From Ferdinandcohnia sp036962685 (GTDB lineage: Bacteria > Bacillota > Bacilli > Bacillales > Bacillaceae_L), in NCBI RefSeq assembly GCF_036962685.1, contig NZ_JBALOP010000002.1:1-64000 (forward strand): a stretch of 64,000 nt of DNA, given 5' to 3'. Below are positions 42,827 to 51,737 of this stretch, in pieces. Each line of letters opens with the position of its first letter. Position 1 is the first letter of the stretch. The notes below the pieces were generated by a model, which saw only the letters and a program-made list of their open reading frames with translations, was not told the origin of the DNA and did no database searches. The position numbers and the translations under genes are program-made.

Positions 42827-44557
42827 ATGGACAGAACGAACAATGTTATTCTAAAGGATGATCAATTTAGCCTTTTTGATGATAAAATCGAAGGGATCAT
42901 CTTTGAAATTATCCTTAAACATATTAAGGATTTAATATATGTTATGAAAGTTGAAGAGAACGGCAGCTTCTCCTATGTTTTCTTAAATGAAGAAGCAAAG
43001 GGACACGCGAAATTGACTGGTAATAGTCTTGGAAAAACACTTCATGAAGTATTGCCTTATGAAACAGCAGCCCATTTGCATGATCAATACCAATCTGTAT
43101 TGGAGAAAAAAGAACCAATCTCTTTTCAGGATGTTGTTATTTTAGCTAACCAGAGAGTTGTTCACGGGGAATCTATTTTAACTCCGATATTTGATGATAA
43201 AGGTGATATAACTTTTATCGTAAGTGTTACCCGTGATATCTCTGCTAGAGTTGCTGATAAAGAAATGATTACCTACATGGCTTATCATGATCATCTTACA
43301 GGACTGCCAAATCGCAGTTCGTTAAAAAAGGACTTAGACAACGCTGTAGAAGAAGCGAAAATGAATAACCAAAATCTATCATTAATGTTTATAGATCTTG
43401 ATCGTTTTAAATTTTTCAATGATTCAATGGGGCATGTTGCTGGGGATCACCTTTTAAAAGAAGTTGGAAAAAGGTTAGCTACAATAAGTCATAAGAGCTA
43501 CAAAGTGTTCCGCCAAGGTGGGGACGAATTCATTGTTATTCTCCCAAACACATCAGGGGAACTATCTGAGCAATTCGCGCAACATGTGAACCTAGCTTTT
43601 GAAAAGCCTTTCCTCTTAGAGCAAAAAGAGTTTTTTATTTCAGCTAGCATCGGAATTAGTATTTTTCCTACAGATGGACAAGATGGAGATACATTAATAA
43701 AAAATGCGGATACGGCCCTGTATCGTGCTAAGGAATTAGGTAGATCGCTTTATCAATTTTATAGTACGGATTTACAAAAACGGACTTCACACTTGATGCA
43801 ATTGGAGACAGGGCTTAGAAAAGCAATTGAGAAAAATGAACTTGAAATCTACTACCAACCACAGCTGGATCTTAGTACAGATAAAGTAACAAGCTTTGAG
43901 GCACTATTAAGATGGAAACATCCGGATCTTGGTTCTGTGTCTCCAGCTGAATTTATTCCGATTGCAGAGGATACCGGCCTTATTTTATCAATCGGGGAAT
44001 GGATCATTCAGACGGTATGCCAAAAACTAAAGCAATGGAAAGAGAACGGGTATGGATCTATTTCAATTTCCATCAATCTGTCGCCAAAACAATTTCAGCA
44101 GCCTGAGTTAGTGAAAATTATTGAGCAAAATATTGAACAGAATCAAATATATCCAGGAAGTCTTGAATTTGAGCTAACAGAAGGGGCTATGCAGGATCCG
44201 AAGAGAACATTAAAAACTCTCGCAAAATTAAAGGAAATTGGGGTTCGTATTTCCGTAGATGACTTTGGAACGGGTTATTCCTCCTTAAGCTATATTAAAA
44301 AACTTCCAATTGATACACTAAAAATTGACCAGTCCTTTGTTAAGGATGTGCTCCGTGATGACAAGGATGCTGCGATTACAACAACGATTATTCACTTAGC
44401 GCAAAGCCTCGGTCTTTCTGTAATTGCAGAGGGAGTAGAAGAGGAACAACAGGTAGAATTTTTCAAAATCATGGGTTGTCATAAGTTACAAGGCTATTTC
44501 TTTAGTAAACCCATCCCGGAAAATGAAATGATTGAACATTATCTAAAAAATAAGTAG
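42827..44557 (+). CDS. PAS-GGDEF-EAL protein (cyclic di-GMP turnover)
   Basis: 576 aa: PAS domain (about 20-145), GGDEF domain with intact FRQGGDEFIVIL (about 240), EAL domain with intact SFEALLRWKHP (about 360) and DDFGTGYSSLSYIKKLP. Both synthesis and hydrolysis of c-di-GMP are possible; which dominates cannot be told. No membrane segment. AGGG lies about 10 bases before ATG 42827, a weak site. It has no close counterpart at this position in B. subtilis as I recall it. Confidence 0.87.
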   Translation: MDRTNNVILKDDQFSLFDDKIEGIIFEIILKHIKDLIYVMKVEENGSFSYVFLNEEAKGHAKLTGNSLGKTLHEVLPYETAAHLHDQYQSVLEKKEPISFQDVVILANQRVVHGESILTPIFDDKGDITFIVSVTRDISARVADKEMITYMAYHDHLTGLPNRSSLKKDLDNAVEEAKMNNQNLSLMFIDLDRFKFFNDSMGHVAGDHLLKEVGKRLATISHKSYKVFRQGGDEFIVILPNTSGELSEQFAQHVNLAFEKPFLLEQKEFFISASIGISIFPTDGQDGDTLIKNADTALYRAKELGRSLYQFYSTDLQKRTSHLMQLETGLRKAIEKNELEIYYQPQLDLSTDKVTSFEALLRWKHPDLGSVSPAEFIPIAEDTGLILSIGEWIIQTVCQKLKQWKENGYGSISISINLSPKQFQQPELVKIIEQNIEQNQIYPGSLEFELTEGAMQDPKRTLKTLAKLKEIGVRISVDDFGTGYSSLSYIKKLPIDTLKIDQSFVKDVLRDDKDAAITTTIIHLAQSLGLSVIAEGVEEEQQVEFFKIMGCHKLQGYFFSKPIPENEMIEHYLKNK

Positions 44558-44598
44558 TTGATAAAGAGAGGATGTCTAAAAAGTCCCTAAAATAGTAA

Positions 44599-44643
44599 AG
44601 CAGCGAGAGAAAAACATACAGTTTTTCTCTCGCTGCTTTTTTG
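44599..44643. terminator. Strong terminator inside the IS relic
   Basis: 18-bp perfect stem AAAGCAGCGAGAGAAAAA / TTTTTCTCTCGCTGCTTT then TTT. It will end the GGDEF-EAL transcript and, on the other strand, the transposase. Confidence 0.85.
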
Positions 44644-44746
44644 TCATACTATTCCCATTGAAGCAGCAGGGCGGATCCTAGCTACTTTCAGTAGATTGTG
44701 TGCCAATGCTACTATCCCGAACTCGACATGGACTTTGTCGAGACCC
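44644..44746 (-). pseudogene. C-terminal fragment of an IS1182-family transposase
   Basis: The minus strand reads LDKVHVEFGIVALAHNLLK followed by VARIRPAASMGIV and a stop; EFGIVALAHNL is typical of the last helix of IS1182-type DDE transposases. All upstream transposase sequence is missing. Confidence 0.65.
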
Positions 44747-44902
44747 CGCAGGAGCTTGCGACGAGGAGGCTCTCGGACCGCCCGCGGAAAGCGAGTACCT
44801 GCAGCGGAAATCAACGCTACGTTCTAATCGGAACATTAAAAAAATAAGGAGGGGCAGCCCTCAAAAGTCATTTTTCAATGACTTTTCGGACAGTCCCTTT
44901 GG

Positions 44903-45766
44903 CTAGGTAGAAACTAATGTAAAAACAGAGATTTCAGGTTTTGCTAAAAATCGTAATGGAAGTCTTGTTGTGCCAAGCCCACGATTGACATATAGGAACA
45001 TTTCACTAGGACCAATTAGATGATCTCCCTCATAGTAAATGCTGCCGAGCGGTGGGGTAATCAGTGGGCCTACAAATGGAAGTTGAATTTGTCCTCCGTG
45101 ACTATGACCTGATAATTGCATATGGGCTCCTACATCTTCTGCACGTTCGGCAATATCTGGTTCATGCGCAAGCAGAATAGTAAAACTAGAGGAATCGACG
45201 TCTTTAAATGCTTGTTCAAAATTAGGGCGGCCAAGCATGACATCATCAAGCCCGACAATCGTGATTTTTGAATCCTCTACGTAAATTTCTTCTGAGGCAT
45301 TCATTAGAAGGGTAAAACCAGTTTGATCCATCAGCTTTTTATATATTTCAGATCCATAGCCTCCATGGTCATGGTTCCCGTAAATTGCGAATTTTCCAAG
45401 TGGTGCTTCTAAACGTTCAAGAATCGGAATAAGGTGGTTGGTAGCAGCGTATTTATTCGGCTCGTCCATTAAATCACCTGTAAAAAACAGAAGGTCAGGA
45501 TTGAGACCATTTATTTTATCAACAATTTTCTGTAATTGCTCCAAACTAAAATGATGTCCTACATGAGTATCACTAAATTGGACAATCTTTACATTGTGAA
45601 ATGGTTTCGGAATAGTTTGATGCCAAATTTCGTGCCTCGAAACTTCCAACTGTTTCGGTTCAAAATAGCGCGCATACCAATATCCGAAAGAAGACGCGAT
45701 TATTGCTGTTGAAGTAGTAGCAAAAGCTCTTTTAAGAAATTTTCTTCTTGTATATTTTTTAGCCAT
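44903..45766 (-). CDS. ykuE: Metallophosphoesterase YkuE, Tat-exported
   Basis: Calcineurin-like phosphoesterase, 287 aa: metal motifs FSDTHVGHH, FTGDLMD, YGNHDHGG, and SGHSHGGQIQLP. The N-terminus has a twin-arginine signal (TRRKFLKRAFATTSTAIIAS, Arg7-Arg8), agreeing with B. subtilis YkuE, a known Tat substrate located in the wall. ATG 45766 follows GGGGG; a TTG at 45778 overlaps that site. The IS relic abuts its 3-prime end. Confidence 0.9.
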   Translation of the reverse strand: MAKKYTRRKFLKRAFATTSTAIIASSFGYWYARYFEPKQLEVSRHEIWHQTIPKPFHNVKIVQFSDTHVGHHFSLEQLQKIVDKINGLNPDLLFFTGDLMDEPNKYAATNHLIPILERLEAPLGKFAIYGNHDHGGYGSEIYKKLMDQTGFTLLMNASEEIYVEDSKITIVGLDDVMLGRPNFEQAFKDVDSSSFTILLAHEPDIAERAEDVGAHMQLSGHSHGGQIQLPFVGPLITPPLGSIYYEGDHLIGPSEMFLYVNRGLGTTRLPLRFLAKPEISVFTLVST

Positions 45767-46062
45767 CCTAACCCCCAACCTATCTATAAATCTTCGAAGT
45801 CATGAGACTAGTGTAGCATATTCATATTCGAATGATTTTTAAATATGTATTACAATATTAAAATAAAATAATAGAAAGAGAATATTTGTTGCCAAAATTC
45901 TTTCTTTTTTTCACGATATTTTTGAATTAATTGTTTGTATATCGATTTTCGTGTCAAAATCTGCATATATTTAACGAACGATTCATACCCATAAGAATCT
46001 GAGAACTTGTTAAAATGATGGTACTTGTACAATCCTAGGTCTAGCAAGGGAAGGATGATATT

Positions 46063-46701
46063 TTGAGCAAGCGAATCGTACTACTACTCGTTGTCATTTG
46101 TTTAATCGGACTTGTTTCTGTGCCAACGGCTACAGCATCATCTAATCAACCATTAACAAAGGAGCAAGTGTTTACACAACTAAAAGAAGCATTTCAGGCA
46201 CAATCATCACTAACATTAGAATTTCGTACCTATGATGAGGTTCAGAAAACCCTAGCCCCTTACTTTCAAGAGGACTATATAGCCAACTTTTTAGAGGAGA
46301 ATTTGATGAAGGAAGAAGAGGGGTATATTGTATATGGATCTGATTTTGCCCTCTACTTTGTTCCGTTTTATTCCTATACAGACGAAACAAAGATTTTATT
46401 TGATCAGGAAGTAAATAAAATCTTTGTCTATGAATTATTTAAATCTCCCGAATCAGGACCTGTTTCTTATCAAGATCATTATGAAGTCATCACGCTAGAA
46501 AAAATAAGCTCAAATTGGCTGATTACTGATTTAACCATGGAAGATGAGGCACCTTCTGTAAAGAAAGTTGCCCAAGAACAGACGACTAAAGGGGATACAG
46601 AGTTTTTAACATGGAATCCGTTTAAAACGACGATTTATTCCTTGCTTGAAATGGATAATCGCACGCCAATAGAGGCAGGCTGTTTTCATAAAATCTTTTG
46701 A
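46063..46701 (+). CDS. Secreted DUF3993-like protein
   Basis: 212 aa with a Sec signal peptide (residues 1-26, cleavage after TATASS-like sequence), then a soluble extracytoplasmic domain without recognised catalytic residues. It resembles DUF3993 proteins; the function is unknown. TTG 46063 is the start, with AAGGGAAGG upstream. A single Cys near the C-terminus. Convergent with the MBL-fold gene. Confidence 0.65.
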   Translation: MSKRIVLLLVVICLIGLVSVPTATASSNQPLTKEQVFTQLKEAFQAQSSLTLEFRTYDEVQKTLAPYFQEDYIANFLEENLMKEEEGYIVYGSDFALYFVPFYSYTDETKILFDQEVNKIFVYELFKSPESGPVSYQDHYEVITLEKISSNWLITDLTMEDEAPSVKKVAQEQTTKGDTEFLTWNPFKTTIYSLLEMDNRTPIEAGCFHKIF

Positions 46702-46704
46702 CAG

Positions 46705-46738
46705 TAAAATAGAAATCCCATTGGGATTTCTATTTTGT
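46705..46738. terminator. Bidirectional terminator
   Basis: AAAATAGAAATCCCA / TGGGATTTCTATTTT near-perfect stem between converging genes; overlaps the 3-prime end of the MBL-fold gene. Confidence 0.88.
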
Positions 46739-47686
46739 TTTAAGCATCCAATCAACAATTCCCATCGCGCAAATATCAAGGTCAAGTCCAATAATTTCGT
46801 AAACCTGATGATTCCTTGGAACATCCCGTTCATCGAGGTATGCGCTAACCTCCTTTAAAATTAGTTCCCTGATCATATCTTTATGCTCACTTGGACTTGC
46901 TGACGGTTTTTTTGCAAATGATTGTTTTCCTGCAGCCACAAAGATGGGTAACCAAAAAGAGAGTTGTTTATATACCTCATTCACACTTGTTGTCATCCCA
47001 TAATGACCAAAATAAATAGTTGAAACTTGTAACGCTTTTATTTTTTCAGCAGATTCTAACATCGCATCAGGTCGGAATTGATTGGGAGAGGTCGAAGGTA
47101 AAAAAAGATCAATTTGATCTTTTACAAGCTCATGATAATAAATGCCGATTGTGTCACCAGTAAAAATACCGTTACTGACAGGATCATAAATACTGAAGTG
47201 ATGATTAGCATGTCCTGGTGAATCATAAAAAACAAGTGTACAATTTGGCCCAATCCTAAGCTCTGCCTGATCTTCTTTCACAATTAGTTTTTCCTCAGGA
47301 ATTGGTAAAATCGGAGCAAATAAAGAATCAAAGGCTTCACCATAGACTGCTTTTGCACCTGCAATTAATCGGCTTGGGTCTACTAAATGCCTGGCACCTT
47401 TTGGATGAACAACCACCTTTGCATGGGGACAATGCTCGAGAAGGAGTCCAGCACCTCCTGCGTGGTCTAAATGAATATGGGTTACAATGATATACTCGAC
47501 ATCATTTGGATTAATTTCAAGCTCTTTTAATCCTTCTAAGATGTATGGAATGGACGGACTAGCACTTGTTTCGATTATCGTAATTTTTTCTTCTTTAATT
47601 ATATAAGAACCAGTTCGAGCTTTCCTGCCTAAATCATGTGCATCAATTAAAAATATTCGCTCATTTAGTTGTGTAAGATTTGCCAT
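46730..47686 (-). CDS. MBL-fold metallo-hydrolase
   Basis: Metallo-beta-lactamase fold hydrolase, 318 aa, with the metal motif THIHLDHAGG (residues near 70), SPGHANHH and FTGDTIGIYY. The substrate is unknown. GGGAGGAG precedes the ATG on the minus strand. An extra C-terminal helical region of about 70 residues follows the catalytic fold. Confidence 0.88.
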   Translation of the reverse strand: MANLTQLNERIFLIDAHDLGRKARTGSYIIKEEKITIIETSASPSIPYILEGLKELEINPNDVEYIIVTHIHLDHAGGAGLLLEHCPHAKVVVHPKGARHLVDPSRLIAGAKAVYGEAFDSLFAPILPIPEEKLIVKEDQAELRIGPNCTLVFYDSPGHANHHFSIYDPVSNGIFTGDTIGIYYHELVKDQIDLFLPSTSPNQFRPDAMLESAEKIKALQVSTIYFGHYGMTTSVNEVYKQLSFWLPIFVAAGKQSFAKKPSASPSEHKDMIRELILKEVSAYLDERDVPRNHQVYEIIGLDLDICAMGIVDWMLKTK

Positions 47687-47865
47687 GTTCTCCTCCCAAT
47701 TTTTTATTGTTTCGTAGCTAATTTTATTGTATTGTTACATAGTAGTTATGTAAAGGTATTGAAAACAATATTCTGATAATAGTACTCCGTTCGAAAAATG
47801 TGGATAGAAGAATGGATATTGCTCAATCCTAAAAGAAGGTCATGTACATGAAAGGAGAGGCACTT

Positions 47866-48102
47866 ATGTCACAGTTACAAGGAATCATATCTCGCCTTAT
47901 AAGCCTTCAGGAAAATGCAAATGGTGGGGAGCCCCCTCAACGTTTTTTTGAAGTAAATGGTGAAAGAAAGTGCAGTGTTAAATATTTTAACAAAACAAGT
48001 ACTTTTGAACTTGAAGTATACCAGCAAGGGGAAAAACCAAAAACATATCAATTCGATAATATTGACATGATCGCAATTGAAATATTTGATTTAATTAACT
48101 AA
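47866..48102 (+). CDS. ykuJ: YkuJ family protein
   Basis: 78-aa soluble protein close to B. subtilis YkuJ: MSQLQGIISRLISLQE, RFFEVNGERKCSVKYF and YQFDNIDMIAIEIFDL are shared blocks. Function unknown. ATG 47866 has AAAGGAGAGG upstream. In B. subtilis ykuK and abbA follow; here they are missing and darB comes next. Confidence 0.88.
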   Translation: MSQLQGIISRLISLQENANGGEPPQRFFEVNGERKCSVKYFNKTSTFELEVYQQGEKPKTYQFDNIDMIAIEIFDLIN

Positions 48103-48113
48103 ACTATTTTTGT

Positions 48114-48148
48114 TAAGGTTCGGCTACTTGCCGGGCCTTTTTCTTCTT
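48114..48148 (+). terminator. Rho-independent terminator
   Basis: AAGGTTCGGC / GCCGGGCCTT stem (one G-T pair) followed by TTTCTTCTT. Confidence 0.75.
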
Positions 48149-48286
48149 AATAAATCCTTCCAAATAAACACCGCTAAATAATACAAGTTATCCACATAAA
48201 ATTATGGTAAGATAAAAGAGGAGTATTTAAAATAACAAACTGGTAATATATGAAAAATAATTACGATGTGAGGTTGTGAGGCATAC

Positions 48287-48724
48287 GTGTTTGGTCTTCA
48301 GAGTGAAAATTTATTTGAAACAACAATTAAAGACATGCTTATTCCTGCAGATAAAGTTGCCCATGTTCAAATCGGAAATAGCTTAGAGCATGCACTTTTA
48401 GTTCTTACGAAAACTGGTTATACTGCTGTTCCAGTATTAGACCCAAAGTATAAGCTGCACGGATTAATCAGTTCAACCCATATCCTAGACTCAATCCTCG
48501 GATTAGAACGAATTGAATTTGAACGTCTAGAAAAGATGAAGGTTGAAGAAGTAATGAACAGGGAAATTCCACGGTTGAACTTTAATGACAATGTTTTAAA
48601 AGGCCTTCAGTTAGTCATTGATAACCCATTTGTTTGTGTGGAAAATGATGAATTAGTATTTGAGGGGATATTTACCCGTCGCGCAATCTTAAAACAATTG
48701 AATAAACAACTTAAAATTAAATAA
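48287..48724 (+). CDS. darB: c-di-AMP-binding CBS domain protein DarB (YkuL/CbpB)
   Basis: 145 aa with two CBS motifs (about 15-80 and 85-140), matching B. subtilis YkuL/DarB, which in the absence of c-di-AMP binds and stimulates the (p)ppGpp synthetase Rel. GTG 48287 follows GTGAGG. Upstream of ccpC, as in B. subtilis. Confidence 0.88.
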   Translation: MFGLQSENLFETTIKDMLIPADKVAHVQIGNSLEHALLVLTKTGYTAVPVLDPKYKLHGLISSTHILDSILGLERIEFERLEKMKVEEVMNREIPRLNFNDNVLKGLQLVIDNPFVCVENDELVFEGIFTRRAILKQLNKQLKIK

Positions 48725-48730
48725 AAAATC

Positions 48731-48760
48731 AAATCCTCCATGTACAAATGGAGGTTTTTT
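48731..48760 (+). terminator. Rho-independent terminator
   Basis: AAATCCTCCAT / ATGGAGGTTT stem and T run after darB. Confidence 0.85.
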
Positions 48761-48836
48761 CTGCTAATAATGAAACTAGGCAGCATATCAATTATACTAA
48801 AAGTAAAACTAACCTCGAGGTCAGGGAGGAACGAGT

Positions 48837-49715
48837 GTGCAATTTTCTGAATTTCAACTATTAGTTGTTCTTGCATCTGAATTAAATATGCGAAAAGCTT
48901 CAGAACGCTTATTTGTGACGCAACCAGCATTATCTCAACGGCTACAAACGATTGAAAAAGCGTGGAATACAAAAATTTTTATCCGCTCCCAAAAAGGGCT
49001 AACACCAACACCGGCGGGAGAAAAAATTATAGATTTCGCTAAAGAAATTGTAGAAAAAGAGGAGAAAATAAGGGAGCAGCTTCAGGGGCTGAATCAGGAA
49101 GTCCATGGCACCCTTAAAATTGCGTGTGCATCCATTATTGGACAAAATTGGCTCCCGAAGGTTTTAAAGAAATATGTGAATAAGTACCCGCATGCAAAAA
49201 TTTCATTAATAACTGGCTGGAGTAGTGAAATATTAAAAAATCTGTACGATGATACGGTACATATTGGAATCATTCGCGGTAAACCGGATTGGAAGGGAGT
49301 AAAACACCATTTATTAACGGATACGATGTATATGGTTGATAAAGAAATCCAAAAAATTGAACAGGTATGGGAAACCGATCGACCGTTTATTCAATTTAAA
49401 AGTGACTCTACCTATTATCAAGAAATTCAAGAATGGTGGCACCGTACCTTTCAGTCAACACCACGCCGAACAATTGTGGTTGATCAGATTGAAACGTGTA
49501 AACAAATGACCTTAAATGGAATTGGCTATGCGATTTTGCCATCAGTCACATTAAATGATGAAGAAACGAAAAATATCTATAAAATTCCGTTAATGAATGA
49601 AAACAATCAACCAATGAAACGTGATACATGGTTGGTTGGATATGATTATGCCTTTGAACTTAAGCAAGTTCAAGCTTTTGTCGAATTGATCAAGGAAAAC
49701 TTGGATACTTTGTAA
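48837..49715 (+). CDS. ccpC: LysR-type regulator CcpC
   Basis: Citrate-responsive repressor of TCA-branch genes (citZ, citB) in Bacillus. The helix-turn-helix lies at residues 15-40 (LNMRKASERLFVTQPALSQR) and the effector domain contains GTLKIACASIIGQNWLPKV and QIETCKQMTLNGIGYAILP. 292 aa, close to the B. subtilis protein throughout. GTG 48837 follows GGGAGG. Confidence 0.92.
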   Translation: MQFSEFQLLVVLASELNMRKASERLFVTQPALSQRLQTIEKAWNTKIFIRSQKGLTPTPAGEKIIDFAKEIVEKEEKIREQLQGLNQEVHGTLKIACASIIGQNWLPKVLKKYVNKYPHAKISLITGWSSEILKNLYDDTVHIGIIRGKPDWKGVKHHLLTDTMYMVDKEIQKIEQVWETDRPFIQFKSDSTYYQEIQEWWHRTFQSTPRRTIVVDQIETCKQMTLNGIGYAILPSVTLNDEETKNIYKIPLMNENNQPMKRDTWLVGYDYAFELKQVQAFVELIKENLDTL

Positions 49716-49808
49716 TTTTTGTATTTCAATGAATTCTATCCTCAAATATGTAGAGAATAATCACAGTCTGATTGTGACAAATTACATATATGAGGAGGTG
49801 GATGATTA

Positions 49809-50057
49809 ATGGCGAAAATTGGAGTTGAAGGCTCTCTAACAAATGTTCAGCAGGCTCTTCAAGAAAAAGGCTATGAAGTTGTTCAGCTAAAGCAGGAAAG
49901 TGATGCACAAAACTGTGACGCTTGCGTTGTTACAGGCTTAGATACGAATATGATGGGTATGGCTGATACTGTTATGAAAGGGCCTGTTATTGAAGCGAAT
50001 GGACTATCTGCTGACGAGGTTTGTCAAGAACTGGAGAGTCGTTTAGGACAAGCGTAA
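49809..50057 (+). CDS. ykuS: YkuS family protein (UPF0180)
   Basis: 82-aa soluble protein of UPF0180 with C39-x2-C42 in QNCDACVVTGLDTNMMG. Function unknown. GAGGAGGTG precedes the ATG. In B. subtilis dapH and dapI lie between ccpC and ykuS; here they do not. Confidence 0.88.
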   Translation: MAKIGVEGSLTNVQQALQEKGYEVVQLKQESDAQNCDACVVTGLDTNMMGMADTVMKGPVIEANGLSADEVCQELESRLGQA

Positions 50058-50077
50058 ATGGTGATAGATGAAAAACG

Positions 50078-50105
50078 AGACTAGGTACACCACCTAGTCT
50101 TTTTA
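50078..50105 (+). terminator. Rho-independent terminator
   Basis: AGACTAGGT / ACCTAGTCT stem with TTTTT, after ykuS. Confidence 0.88.
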
Positions 50106-50137
50106 ATGAGACTTTTTACTTCATTTTATAAAGGTTG

Positions 50138-50152
50138 TTAAGATTATCTTAA
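50138..50152. promoter_or_regulatory. 7-1-7 palindrome upstream of ykuU (PerR/Fur-family-like)
   Basis: TTAAGAT-T-ATCTTAA is a perfect 7-1-7 inverted repeat, the geometry of Fur-family boxes; each half matches the PerR half-site TTATAAT at five of seven bases. It lies 174 bases before ykuU. A cre-like TGGTAACGGTTCCA is at 50218-50231, but it deviates at three positions. Confidence 0.35.
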
Positions 50153-50325
50153 TTGCCAAAAATACGACAACATATCCCTTGAATCGACAGCGGTTCGTTT
50201 GTTAAACTAATTAATTTTGGTAACGGTTCCAAATTATCATGTTTAATCAAAGTGTAAACTGGTTATACAAGATATTGGTATGAACGTTATCAATCTACTT
50301 TTAAAAATAGTTGGAGGTCTTACAT

Positions 50326-50874
50326 ATGGCAGAACGTATGGTAGGTAAACAAGCTCCTCGTTTCGAAATGGACGCTGTTATGCCAAACAAAGAATTTGGT
50401 AAAGTTAGTCTTGAAGAAAACATGAAAAATGACAAGTGGACAGTATTGTTCTTCTATCCAATGGACTTCACTTTCGTATGTCCAACAGAAATCACTGCAA
50501 TGTCAGATCGCTTTGAAGAGTTCGATGACTTAGATGCGGTTGTTATCGGTGCTTCAACTGATACAATCCACACACACTTAGCTTGGATTCATACTGACCG
50601 TAAAGATAACGGCTTAGGTGATCTTAATTATCCATTAGCTGCAGACACAAACCACGTTGTTTCCAAAGAATATGGTGTTCTGATCGAAGAAGAAGGTGTT
50701 GCGCTTCGTGGTTTATTCATCATCAGTCCTGAAGGTGAAATGATGTATTCTGTTGTTAACCATAACAACATCGGTCGTGACGTTGATGAAACTTTACGTG
50801 TTCTACAAGCACTTCAAACTGGTGGTCTTTGCCCAGCTAACTGGAGACCTGGTCAAGCAACACTTAACGTGTAA
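50326..50874 (+). CDS. ykuU: Typical 2-Cys peroxiredoxin YkuU
   Basis: AhpC/TSA-type peroxidase, 182 aa: peroxidatic Cys52 in DFTFVCPTEI and resolving Cys169 in GGLCPANW. ATG 50326 has GGAGGT upstream. It is followed by the thiol-disulfide protein YkuV, which may reduce it, as in B. subtilis gene order. The long upstream gap holds a 7-1-7 palindrome that may give peroxide or metal control. Confidence 0.92.
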   Translation: MAERMVGKQAPRFEMDAVMPNKEFGKVSLEENMKNDKWTVLFFYPMDFTFVCPTEITAMSDRFEEFDDLDAVVIGASTDTIHTHLAWIHTDRKDNGLGDLNYPLAADTNHVVSKEYGVLIEEEGVALRGLFIISPEGEMMYSVVNHNNIGRDVDETLRVLQALQTGGLCPANWRPGQATLNV

Positions 50875-50934
50875 CTTAACTCAGTAAAGGCTGACTAACA
50901 TAAATGCACCTTTGATTAAACGAATACAAAAACA

Positions 50935-50963
50935 GGGGTCTAACATACTGTTAGGCCTTTTAT
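50935..50963 (+). terminator. Hairpin between ykuU and ykuV
   Basis: GGTCTAACA / TGTTAGGCC stem and TTTTATT. Confidence 0.75.
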
Positions 50964-50987
50964 TCCATAAGTTGGAGGATATATTTT

Positions 50988-51440
50988 ATGAAATTACGTG
51001 AACAAATGCCTGAGCTTGAGGGCGAAAAGGCTTGGTTTAATGGAGAGGTTCGTAAGGACGATTTAGTTGGTGATAAACCTACACTCATTCATTTCTGGTC
51101 AATCAGCTGTGGTCTTTGTAAAGAAGCAATGCCACAGGTAAATGAATTCCGCGATCAATATAAAGACAAATTAAATGTTATCGCTGTTCACATGCCAAGA
51201 TCTGAAAATGACCTTGATTTAGATGAAATTAAGCAAGTGGCTGAACAACACAACATCACTCAACCCATTTTTGTTGACAGCGAACTTAAACTAAACGATA
51301 AATTTGAAAATCAATATGTTCCTGCTTATTATGTGTTTGATAAAGAAGGGAAGCTCCGGCATTTTCAAGCTGGTGGAAGTGGAATGAAGATGCTAACAAA
51401 ACGTGTTAACCGTGTGTTAGAAGAAACTGAAAAAGAATAA
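50988..51440 (+). CDS. ykuV: Thiol-disulfide oxidoreductase YkuV
   Basis: Thioredoxin-like protein, 150 aa, with active site Cys41-Gly-Leu-Cys44 in FWSISCGLCKEAMPQ and the cis-Pro in YVPAYYVFDK. Very similar to B. subtilis YkuV throughout. No signal peptide, so cytoplasmic. GGAGGAT precedes the ATG. Confidence 0.93.
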   Translation: MKLREQMPELEGEKAWFNGEVRKDDLVGDKPTLIHFWSISCGLCKEAMPQVNEFRDQYKDKLNVIAVHMPRSENDLDLDEIKQVAEQHNITQPIFVDSELKLNDKFENQYVPAYYVFDKEGKLRHFQAGGSGMKMLTKRVNRVLEETEKE

Positions 51441-51448
51441 GATAGATA

Positions 51449-51487
51449 ACAAGACCGAGTCAATTTTTGACTTGGTCTTGTTTTTTT
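51449..51487 (+). terminator. Rho-independent terminator
   Basis: AACAAGACCGAGTC / GACTTGGTCTTGTT stem then TTTTTT. Confidence 0.9.
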
Positions 51488-51565
51488 ATCATAGAAAAAA
51501 TTTAACATTTTCAGAAAATGCACTAGTAATTTATTTCGAAAACCGATATATTATATGTTACGTAG

Positions 51566-51604
51566 TTTTAACATTATTTAGCAGAGAGCTAAATAATGTT
51601 AAAA
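51566..51604. repeat. Hairpin at the left edge of composite repeat copy C
   Basis: 17-base perfect arms (TTTTAACATTATTTAGC and its complement) with a five-base loop. Confidence 0.78.
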
Positions 51605-51691
51605 GCCTCCGGCGGATGCCACAGATTTTCAAAGGAAAGTTTTCGAGCAGGCTCGAAAAAATCTGGGCGCAAATACGCCAAGGCGCATTTG
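51605..51691 (+). repeat. Composite intergenic repeat, copy C (short form)
   Basis: 87 bases, GCCTCCGGCGGATGCCAC to AAGGCGCATTTG, lacking the 58-base insert; in its place is a CGAG..CTCG hairpin. It ends 46 bases before the first ABC exporter gene. Confidence 0.85.
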
Positions 51692-51737
51692 AACAACATT
51701 TTTTTACGTTTTTTGGAGACATCAAGGGGGGAGTTTA

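Larger units (their letters stand above)
44571..44899. mobile_element. Relic of an IS1182-like insertion sequence
   Basis: Left end GGATGTCTAAAAAGTCCC and right end (minus strand) GGGACTGTCCGAAAAGTC are imperfect inverted repeats. Inside, the minus strand keeps only the transposase C-terminus (44644-44746). The centre is a GC-rich segment (about 44747-44820, GACCCCGCAGGAGCTTGCGA...). Internal deletion has left about 330 bases. It ends four bases before the ykuE stop. Confidence 0.65.

Noticed and set aside
44700..44906. 68-codon plus-strand frame in the IS relic
   Set aside because: It is antisense to the transposase remnant and ends in the terminal repeat; no ribosome binding site.
50218..50231. 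cre site for CcpA upstream of ykuU
   Set aside because: TGGTAACGGTTCCA departs from the cre consensus at three positions and the gene is not an obvious CcpA target.
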